Shown here: in pieces, positions 28,552 to 42,800 of the stretch
How positions within the stretch are numbered: the stretch's first letter is position 1
Layout: the number at the start of each line of letters is the position of its first letter
From: Leucogyrophana mollusca
Taxonomy: Eukaryota; Basidiomycota; Agaricomycetes; Boletales
Direction of reading: 5' to 3'
Assembly: GCA_021014945.1 (NCBI GenBank)
Contig: MU266440.1
Coordinates: 1-64,000 of the forward strand
Length of the DNA: 64,000 nucleotides
Translations under genes and position numbers: made by a program
The notes under the pieces: generated by a model
Database searches by the model: none
Told to the model about the DNA's origin: nothing
What the model saw: only the letters and a program-made list of their open reading frames with translations

Positions 28552-29975
28552 ATGGCTGGTAAGCCCTTCTATTAGGAATCCCAACTTCTTCACTGAAGCT
28601 GTCCAATCCAGCGATCTACGCTGTGTATACTTCTCCGACCCACCCCCCGATACCCAACCATCTCCCAACCCTGATTGTGACGCCTCATGGTATTTGAGCA
28701 CCCTGCGATATCCACTTTTTGGGTGAACTGACTTTCTGCACAGGACAACCGTCTAATATTTTGTATTCTTACTTGCACACGAACTTCGTATGTGGGCCTT
28801 ATCTCCACTGACTGTCTCACAACCTCACGATGGTTTCAGAATACCGAGAATTACCTCTTGACCCCATCTCCTCAAGGAGATCTTTGCGTAGCGAAGCTGT
28901 TTCCCCCACGTCCGAATGGCGGAAAGGCAACTGCCTCGGATCCCGGTCATTCATCGCCGTCCTCTGCTCGTGTGGTTAGGTGTGAAGCGTCCCGCAATCT
29001 CAAATGGTCCATTGCGAACACGGGAGTAATATCTCCCATCTACAAACTTTCTCTTCCTTCCCCCGACTCTCCCGATCTCCCCCTTTTCCAAATCTCCAAG
29101 CCCAACCCTAACGCTGGCTTCTGGAGCATGTTCTACTTCGCCTATGCTGGTCATAATATACCCCCCAAGCGCATCGAGTTTGGAAAAATTCAGAAGAACC
29201 CGCCTGGCCCAAACGGTGGTGGGACCAGAATTAGTATCACTGGTAAAACACCCGAGGAGAAGGCGGTATGGCAAACCTTGGGAGAGGGCAACGAGGACTG
29301 CGTGGAATGGGTTGTACTCTGCGCCGCACTGAACCTTCTCGAGTAAGTCGCATTGTGGTTCTTGCGCAGTTCACTCTCACGAAGAGCCTGTGCTAATTTT
29401 GTTATTTCTTTCATTTCACGCTCTGAACTATCAGCGATGAGATTATCAAGGCCGCCGAAAAGAACCCGCCGCCACCATCTACATCGGGACCAATGCCCAA
29501 CTCGGCGCCTAGCCCGGGCGGTCGCCCTGCTCCCGTTGCTCTTCATGATCCCGGTCCAACATCCGCCCCCGCTCCTGGCCCTCCTCGCCAGGGCTCACTC
29601 CCGCAGCAACAGCAGCCCGCACGTGGCCCTCCCCCTCCACACTCACAGCCAGCACCAGGCCCTGGACCCGGTCAAATGCCCGGCGGGCGGCCACCGCAGG
29701 GGTTCCCTCCTCGCGGGTACCCACCAGGTCAGGGCCCCCCGCCCGGCCCAATGCCGCCTGCCCCAGGTGGCTATCCTATGCCGCCACAAGGGTATGGTCC
29801 TGGTCCTGGGCGACAGCCTCCCTCCCAACAACGCAACGGCATGCCTGCTCCCCCTGGCCCTGGCCCGATGTCTCCAGGCATGCTCCCAGGACGTGGACCT
29901 CCGCCGCCACAAATGCAGGGGTACCCCCAGCCGCCGCCTGGACAGCAGCAGCAGGCTCCTCCCCGGCGTTTCTGA
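28552..29975 (+). CDS. Conserved basidiomycete protein of unknown function, proline-rich tail
   Basis: The frame is reconstructed from four exons: a 7-nt first exon (ATGGCTG, 28552-28558), then 28744-28787, 28840-29342 and 29435-29975, giving about 364 residues. The start becomes MAGQPSNILYSYLHTNF-NTE. The middle is folded and conserved-looking (RCEASRNLKWSIANTGVISP, AGFWSMFYFAYAGHNIPPK, EWVVLCAALNLLDDEIIKAA). The final 150 residues are low-complexity P, G and Q, as in proteins that phase-separate or bind WW/SH3 domains. I recognise the type as a conserved basidiomycete hypothetical but know no function. The core might be PH-like; this is a guess. Divergent from the B56 gene. Confidence 0.78.
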
Positions 29976-30378
29976 GCATCACGGGTTCCCGTGCTGGTCA
30001 GTCGTGTCACGGACGATCTGCTCTTCCCTTCTTCACTCTTACTGGCTGCTATGACTATGGTTTGGTTATGACTCATTGGCTTTTTGTGCCGGGGATTCGC
30101 GTCCCATCCTCCGTTTTTGAAAGTGTATATTTGATGAATTTTTGGCGCCTTCTCTGGTAATTATTGCCATCCTTACGATCTGACTTATTGGTTGTGAGGT
30201 TATATCATGTTTTACTAGCTTGGAATATGCCGAGGACTACCGAGTGGTTTCCTTGATTGCACTTGGTGTGGTGTAAGATAGTATGCCCACTGTTACGATT
30301 TTGATTGTTCCGATATGAAGGGAGTGTAATCCATGGAAAAAACCGACACTCAAAAGATCAAGAAGTCCAAGGTCTACC
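29976..30378. other. Convergent intergenic region, 403 bp
   Basis: 3' flanks of the unknown-function gene (+) and citrate synthase (-). The segment is AT-richer with TTG/TTT runs and shows no gene. Confidence 0.6.
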
Positions 30379-32646
30379 TTAGTTCTTGATGAGTTTCTCG
30401 AGGGCATCCATGGAGTAGGCTAGCAGAATTCAATCAGGACTTGATGAATTATATCTCTATGAAGTACGCACATTTCGGCCTCTCCAAGGGCAATCCCAGG
30501 GCTGCAACAGGATGCGTCGTCAACAAGTGTTCAGCTGGAGCTATAATGATTGAGAACGTACCACGCGCCCACACGAGCTGCGTCAGAGCGCCAAGTGCTA
30601 CAGGTCCGAAGGGTATGAGCGCCATAACCATCAAGATGCAATGGACGTACCTCGTGATACTCCGAAAATGACGGTGTAGTACTGACAGAAATGTCACGCA
30701 TCAGTGCGAGGTTTCGCTCACAACAGAATCGGCTCACCTTGAACTCGGTTAAACCGTAGTGATGCAAGACACAACCTGAGGAGAGAAGTGAAGTCCATAC
30801 ATACTAGCTGCTCAATACGGAAGACGCGTACCAGATGTCGCGTCGACATTGGGGTAGGGGTTTTTGGTCTGCCGGAAATGAGTGGACCTTCCTCCAACTG
30901 GACGAAGCATATAAATACCTTGCCGTGCTCCTTTAACACATCAGGTGCAACTTCAGCAGTCTGTTATTAGCGAGTCAATACAAAACACTCGTTAGTTCTT
31001 TGCTGCATTTCGCTCACCTGCTGCACGAGCTGAATGATGGGGCTTGACTGCAGCTCTGGTCTTGACTTGCAGAACTCTTGCAAAGCAATGAATCGGGGAT
31101 CAGGGTTACGAAGAACACCGTGACCGTAACTTGGAAAAGGCATTCTCGACTGAGGGGATTGGCGTAGCAGAACAACCAAGACTTACCCCGGTACTACTTG
31201 CCCGCTCTTCAGCGTCTTCCAAAGGTACTCCTTGATGTTGTCGTGGGTGATGTTGTCCCCGATCTCCTTCTGCATGGCCATTTGCCATCTCAGGACTTCT
31301 TGGTTGGCAAGTCTGTAAGGAGATATCTTAGTCGGATCATAGATATCTAGTTTTGCCACTCCTTACCCATGAAGTGGTCCTGCAAGAGCAAAGAGCGCGG
31401 CAGAGTATGAAATATAAGGATCAGACAGTGTGGAGCCCACGAGGTCTGTTCAATTCATAAGGACGAGACGCCGCTGTGAAATGATGATCAGTACTCACGA
31501 GCAGTGTGCGCCGAAGCATTTCCACCCTCGTGATCCCCGTGAAGAGCGATATACAAGCGGAGGTACTCCGTCAAATGCTCATTGGCGCCAAAGCCCAGCA
31601 TATTTGAATAGTTCCCTGTGGGGAAAGCCATCAATATAAGGTACATACTTCCCAAGGCTAGGCTGACCAACGAGATCCAGGTTCTTGTCAAGGGCCGGTA
31701 AGGACCTCTCGGGATGGTATACGTTGCGGTAAATGCGAGCAGCAAGTGCTGGCAGCTTTGCCGTGAGATTAAGACAATCCTCAAGCGTGTATGTCCAGTA
31801 TTCGCTCTTCTTGATACCACGCTCGTAAGCGGCTTGGAAAACACTGTCATGGTTCAGTGCAGCTACACCCATACCAAGCTGCGTCATGGGATGAAGTGTT
31901 TTGGGTAAACTGGGAGCGTTACTTGAGAAGGAGCTGATGCTAGCCGGAGAAAACTATACACACGAGTCAATGAGCTTTTCGACAAATGGTGGAAGGTCGC
32001 CCTTCTCAGCAAGCTCGGCGGACAGTTGGCGGCTTTGCTCGGGAGAAGGGACTTGTCCGGTGAGTAACAGCCAGAACATACTCTCTGCTGTCATCTCCTT
32101 CCCGCCCGGTGCCGGGGGAAGAACCTTCTGACAATCTGGGATGGTCAAGCCGTGGAACCGGATACCCTTTGGGCTGGCCATCAATATGAAACCACTGGGA
32201 ATTGCCACAGCACCCGACGTACCTCATTCGGATCTAGAACAGACGCTTCCCAGAGCATTGCTTTGAGACCTCTCATGCCCCCCAAGATATTCTCGACCTA
32301 ATTAAACATGGCAGGCCCGCAAGACTTCGCGTGTAACCAACACTTACCTTGACTTCGCCGACCACAGCCTGACTGTGCTCGGCTTTCTATTAACATGTAC
32401 CAAATTAACAATGGGAAAGGTATATTTGGCATAGATGCACTGACCAGCTTCTTAAGCTGCTCCTGCTTTGCCGGAATAACTTCTTGGAGCGTTTCTTTGA
32501 GTGACTGCATGATGCATCAGGAAGAGAAGGCGCGTCATGATCGACAGCGAACACACTTTCGTAGAGGCCAGGCGCCTGGACGCGACGTTGGAGAATATAC
32601 TCCTGGTTGCGGTCTTGGCTAGAAGCGAGCTGCGTCCAAACATCAT
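30379..32646 (-). CDS. CIT1: Citrate synthase, mitochondrial
   Basis: Condenses acetyl-CoA with oxaloacetate in the TCA cycle. The presequence [20 protein letters not shown] begins at 32646 (a second ATG follows at once at 32643). After an intron comes [20 protein letters not shown], typical of the mature N-terminus. Downstream I see [43 protein letters not shown] (catalytic His region), and [15 protein letters not shown], which fits the citrate synthase signature G-Y-G-H-x-V-x-x-x-D-P-R. The C-terminus ends [11 protein letters not shown] with TAA at 30379-30381. Roughly ten introns. 247 bp separate its start from that of SEC66, so the two genes likely share a divergent promoter region. Confidence 0.95.
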
Positions 32647-32893
32647 GTAAGCGGAGATAAGAAAGCTGGGTGAAAAGTTGAGCGGGATATGTGAGAGTGA
32701 TTCTTATATACGACTGGAACAAGCTACAAACCCGGAACAAGCTTTCCACTCGGCCCAACCCCGGCTTCTCCATGTGCCGTCACCGCCGGCGTCGGCACAA
32801 GCAAGGACAAACAACGGGAGTGGCTGAACAGACACCTGCCAGGTTTGAAGCCGAAAGGACACGTCTGCAGCACACTTTCTTTTGGCCTCCAGC

Positions 32894-33801
32894 ATGGCCT
32901 CGGTTTTGGTCCCCGTCCTATACATATCCATTGTGATTACTAGTCTACTCGTCTTCAGTCATTTCTACAGAAAACGCAACGCTGGTATGCTCTGTGTCTA
33001 GCTTTCCGCGAGTTACACTCACTTTGCAAAATGTCAGGCAAACTCTATGAGCCTTACTTTTCGTCGCACCCGGAGCGCGATATATACGTTTCCTTACTCC
33101 AGAAGAATGACCCTCCTGCAAACGAAACTCTGCTAAAGTCTGCCCTTGTTCGTCGCGCCATGACGGATGTGGGTCGTGTACTCCGACTTCGCGAAGACAA
33201 GCCTGCTCTCCAAAACTTGTTGCAAAAAGGTTCAGTAGGCGACGATCTCTGGAACAGTCTGCTACAAGCAGAAAAGGAGCTCGAGGCAGAGATTATGGAG
33301 GTGGTTGCCGAAGCCAACACGTTTGTTGAGGGCTGGGGAAGCATCATCTTCCAAACTGCAAACGAAATGATCGCAAACGAGAAAATGCGTAGCGTATACG
33401 AGGACACGGCTGCAGCCAGAGCACGAAAAGGTTTGTGTGAATTGCTTTCTGTTGTGTCACTGACTGACAGGCAGGGGTCAGAGCAAAAGTATGGCAAGAT
33501 TGGCAAACATATTGAGCTTCCGAATATACAGCCCGTCTTTATGCAAGGACCTCCGCCGTCTGGTCCTCCTACGCCGGGTGCACCTGCCCCTGCACCTGCT
33601 GCGCCTTCGACTACTCCAGTAAAAGCTACTAACGGTCTCGCACCACCCTCAAGTGGGCGTGCAGAGAGTGTTGTGTCTAGTGATGGTGAAGGTCCTGATA
33701 CTCCCTCGAAATCCGTAGGTTTGGTTCTGTCTATACTGCACCAAAAACTAACCTGTTCAACGTTCCAATAGCCATCCAAAAAGGCGAAGAAACGGAAGTA
33801 G
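32894..33801 (+). CDS. SEC66: SEC66 subunit of the Sec62/Sec63 post-translational translocon
   Basis: Assists post-translational protein import into the ER. Four exons (32894-32984, 33038-33430, 33482-33714, 33772-33801) give about 248 residues. The first exon encodes a single membrane segment (VPVLYISIVITSLLVFSHFY) followed by RKRNAG. The second starts KLYEPYFSSHPERDIYVSLL and carries ALVRRAMTDVGRVLRLRE and QKGSVGDDLWNSLLQAEKEL, the hallmark region of Sec66. The tail is proline-rich, then ends PSKSPSKKAKKRK, a basic patch. Intron 2 (51 nt) keeps the frame whether or not it is spliced, which makes it easy to miss; I favour splicing because it removes a hydrophobic insert and restores KEQKYGK. 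Confidence 0.88.
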
Positions 33802-33963
33802 TTATACCTCGACCTTTTTGAATTCATATCCCGTCCGTTCTCGAATATCCATAATTATGAGGGACGTGTGTAAATTGAGCCGGAAAAAGTACAATGTATA
33901 AGATTAAAAAGACCATACGCAGGAACCGGAACCTCCGTCCTCGACCACAATCATACAGCTCCG

Positions 33964-38327
<4,364 letters not shown>

Positions 38328-39809
38328 GGTGTCACTCTGTAGGGGAAATAAATGAGCGGCTGTTGTTGCTGCTTTGTAAGCAACAAGGACGGCGCACCAT
38401 AACACAATCAGCCCTTGTAGGTTACGAGAGTGTCCCAGCGGCGTATCGAGTTATATCGCAGGAGTTAGAGGACAAAGGCAGACGGAATGTCGCCAGATGG
38501 TACAGATGATACACGAGTGAAGGTGATAAAGTCGGTGGGAATGGTCATTGCTTGGGTAAGCAACCCTCCCGGTATAAATATCGACCCCTCCGCTTTTTTT
38601 CTGTCTTCTTCCGCTCCTTATCGTTGCGCTCGCTGTCTCGGACCTCAACTAATTTCTGTGATCCCTGTGTGAACGACCTGTCCATTCCCTCTGCTTTTTA
38701 TCCTGCGATACACGATCCTTAAATTGTCTCGACAGGGTGACTTACGTCTCCACCAGCCTTTCCGCTGTCTACTGTCGGTAGTGAGTCAAAATCGTGTAAG
38801 ATTAGGTCGCTGGATTTTGGACGTGCCTATCGGTCTCGTATTGAGACTGAAGTGGCCAGGAGCAATCCTCCAAATTCCTCGACGACGCCTCTTCCGCTCG
38901 TGACGACGATGTCTCTCTGTGGCACCTTCGCTCTGTGACTTGGCACACATCTACCTAGACATATCCCTAGTTTGTCCCTGCTGCTCCTGTGACTTGACAT
39001 GTTGAAATGCAATGTTTTTTCCAGTCCAAACTGAATTCGTTGAGCGAGCAATAGGGACTGGCCCGATCTGTGCGATTCAGAGCCACCGCAGGCCCTGCTG
39101 ATGCAGCTGGTATCGCAGTTGCCCCTAGCCTGTGCTTCTAATACGGTAAACAGTCACCATTGCGTTGGGAATGCGTTCATTGAGCTTGCTTCGCATCCTC
39201 GGATCACTCCGCCCCACCCGCTGTTTTTGCTCAGCTCGAACCATGAAGCACTGGCCGGGACATCTCCACGGGGCGGGGTGCTTATCGCGTTCATATCGTG
39301 AACCGCGGACCAGCGTGCCTTCCGTGCGTGTTCATCCAAGGTTCCTCTATTGAGGACTAGACCGGCACAAGTCGAAGCCGAAGCGGAGAGACGCTCACTT
39401 GCTCCTTACTGCCGACGTCTCACTGTATCACGACCCTGCACTGACATGCCTGACATGGTGTTTGCCGCTTGCACGTTGCGGTTGCCCATTCGGCACAAAT
39501 TTACTCGGTATGAGGGCACAAAGATGATATCGATAGTTTGAAATGCTCTTTGTGTCAATCTAAGATGAGATCGCGGTAAAAGTAGCTCAGTTGATGAATC
39601 GTTGATGGCGTTCCCACCGAGTTGGCTACGAAGTGAAAGCTCTGCCTCGAGACAGAAGTTGGTAAGCAGGAGCTATGGAACTGCCGTAGGCCCAGTGCCT
39701 CATGTCGACGGGGCGGCACCATTTGGTCTCATTTTGCTCTTTCCTTCCTTCCATTAACAAGAGCTGGCGTTTCACTCAATCCTGGCTCTTTCACTTATTT
39801 CGCAGCTGA
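38328..39809. other. Long divergent intergenic region, 1.5 kb
   Basis: Between the UBP15 start (-) and the giant disordered protein start (+). It contains a TATA-like box at 38573-38580, then a pyrimidine-rich stretch. I see no convincing coding frame; ORFs on either strand are short. It may encode a long spliced 5' leader or a non-coding RNA. Confidence 0.45.
38573..38580 (+). promoter_or_regulatory. Candidate TATA box with pyrimidine-rich start region
   Basis: TATAAATA at 38573-38580 is followed about 15-30 bases later by a long CT-rich run (from about 38590), a typical arrangement of fungal start sites. If it drives the plus-strand gene starting at 39810, the 5' leader would exceed 1.2 kb unless spliced. 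Confidence 0.4.
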
Positions 39810-42800
39810 ATGAGCAGCCGAAGACGAGACGAACGTCACGGTGCCTCACAGGCAGATCACTACAAATTATGGGTTCCAACCGAGAGGCAACCAGAACGCG
39901 ACTCTGAAAGGCGTCGGCACAGGTCCTCCACAGTTCCAGCTCAAGCACACGACCCGCGAGCATACCCGCCCCAATCAGCAGACACGAGACAATACGACAC
40001 GAGACAATCCAGTCGCGCTTACAGACAGGATCCTCAGTACACTTCAGCCGCACCATCGACCTCATATCAGCCCACACCTGGACCATCGTCCAGCAGAACG
40101 CTTCGTCATGCCACTCGTAGTGCTACGCAACCCCCAACAGGAACCTATCCCCCTCAACAAACCGCAGCTTCGAATCCCCAACAAGCTGCTTATGCCTACC
40201 CCGCTGCTCCCCAGTCGCGACGAGTCCAGGCAGAGATGCAGGATCCCAGGGTTTATGGTCACCGACGTGCTAATACTACACCCACCCCCAAATCATCGTA
40301 TGAGAGGGTGTCTAGTGCCGAAGACGCTGGCAGAGCTAGGCAGACACACGCGTCTCGTTCAGTACACCCATCAGCTCAGGCCCCTCCGAGTGCTACTGCA
40401 CCGCCTGCTATCTGGGCTCCACCTCCACAAGACGTGCCGTCTTCGTCCCGCAAGTACAGAGACCGGGACAAGGAGCGAGACCGCGACCGAGAGAAAGAGA
40501 AAGAGCATGACAGGGAGCGAGGCAGAGACAGAGACAGAGACATCTCAGAGGCAGAAAAGGATAGATATAGGGATCGATACAGAGACAGATCCGAGAGGTA
40601 TAGGGACCGAGAAGGGCTTTCTGAGGGCGAACGGTATAAGGAGTCCAGCAGGAATAGGCATCCAGACAGGCGGAAGGAACCAGATGCCGAGAGCATCATG
40701 TACGCAGAACATCGGAACGCATCCAGGGTATCGTTGTCTGGCAAGGAAGGCTATCAGCCTGCCCCTCGTGAACCTAGTATCCGGAGCCACAAACGAACTC
40801 GTACAGAGGAAGGGACATCGTCTACCACGATGGTAGGTTACTCCGGTTTATACCCCCCTCATACTCATATGCTGTGTAGGGTCGACGTCAAACAGCTGAA
40901 GCGCAGACTGCTGGTGCAGCCATGCACGACCCCAGCAGTGCTGTTCAGAATCATCCAGCAGCTCCGCAGCCTGAGGCTGTGAAGCAAGGAAGTGCTCCAG
41001 GTGAAGGGAGCGTCCCTCCGCCAGCCCCTCGTGTAATGCCTGTGTATCTCCCTCCCAAAGCCAAGTCGCATAGATCGCATCACGAGAAGCTTTCTTTAGC
41101 GGCTGCGCAAGGTGGTCAATCAGGCAGCGATACTGAACGCGCTTCTATCAAGGTACGTGAAGCCACGCGGAAAAGGGCAGACTTCCTAACAAATCAAATG
41201 AGTAGCATCGCACGGAAAGGACTCATTCGGGACCTCCAGTCCAGAGAAGCGACGGCCATGCCCCCGGATCAGCGAGGGAGAGACCACAACAGGAGGCTCC
41301 ATCGAGTTCGCGAGAGGACGTAAGAGCCAAGTTGGAGGTACGGTCATTCCATCGTATTCCGAGGACGCGATGATTTAATACCAGCTCGTTCCAGGCGAAG
41401 TATGCTTCTTCGCAGCCGTCCTATCAAGACTCTCGGCAGCCATTTCGCCCTACTCAAGTACCCAATAACGTCGATATTCCACTCGTAACACCTGGGTTTC
41501 CTGCTTCTTCCTTGCCTCCGGAGAACCGCGCTCTCGGAAGTGCAGGTCCACAGTTTGTCAGTATTCGCGCTGGACAGGGTCCTTCTGACCCTCAAGCGTA
41601 TGATACACTCTGCAAGTCGCATGGACCCTTACGCTCAGAGATCCCACAGGAGCCTCCGCCAAATCATCCGACCTCCGCCACTGCAAGTAAACCGATCCCC
41701 TACGGCCGGTCGCAGTCGTCTGAAGTCCCCCGAACACGTGTTGAACACCCTCCACTTGATCGGTCCCGGTCAGAGCTTCCAGTGGTCGATGCGCCATCCG
41801 GTCACCAACGAACGTCCATATACGAGCCAGCTGGTGCGTCAGCGTCTGTTCCACCTCAACCCATATCACGCAGCCTGTCGTACGCCTTGAATAATGCCGA
41901 GACACACGGTCGCTCCAACCCTCCTCCCGCCGGCGCTTATTACGATGCACGGCCACCTCGTTCCTCCCAGAAGACATCCACACCTCCCCAAGCTGTCACT
42001 GGACCGCGACCTATTCGTTCTGCCTCCTACAGTAATCGCCCTAATGAGCTGCCGTCCAGTGTTCCGCTACCCAGTTCTACAGGTGTATCGACTTCGTTGC
42101 AGTCGTCCGTGCCCCCGTCTCCCGTGCACCACGGGAACTCGAGTCCGGCGAGGGGAGGCCTACAACAGGATGCCCTTACTCCTCCTTCCCATCCAAGTCC
42201 AAGACGACAGCCAGAATCACATTCTTCGCATGCTGTGCCCGTACCCACGAACTATCACTCGACACCTCGTCAACATGCAACATCTATGCCAACTAACCAA
42301 TCGATACCCGTCGCGCAAGCTCAGACTATTCAACATCCCAGCCAGCCTTCCCCTCGACATCTTGCAGCAACTGTCCCTGGGCCAGTCGATATGGCAGCCC
42401 AGGGCCACGTCGGCGGAAGCCCTAGAAGTCAACGGCATCGCGATGTGCCGACCACTGTTCCTCAACAGATAGTATCCCAGGCCTCAAACGGAGGTACCGT
42501 CAAAGCTGCGTGGCTGGTGCATACCTCACAATCAACTACCGCAGTGAAGGACAGTCCTACGCTATCTCGCGATCACCAGATGGATCCCCACGCAGGTACA
42601 GTTCCCGGAAGCCACGCTCAATTACGCGAAGTCCTGTCAAACACGAGGGATAGCCCTTCTCGCACTGCAACGTCGGTCCTGAATCTTCGGCCAGCTTCGA
42701 CTCATCAGGCTCCTTCTCAGCGTTCATCTCCCCACGTCGCTGTCCGAGATGTGCCGACGCGAAGTTCGACTCCCCAGGTGTCTTCTGCAAGCAACTCACC

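Noticed and set aside
33054..33827. 257-codon open frame opposite SEC66
   Set aside because: Serine- and proline-rich shadow of SEC66 exons; it crosses the introns of a well-supported gene and shows no motif.
39841..40836. 331-codon frame overlapping the start of the giant disordered protein
   Set aside because: Second frame of low-complexity DNA; R/T/E repeat content follows from the main frame's R/D/E repeats.
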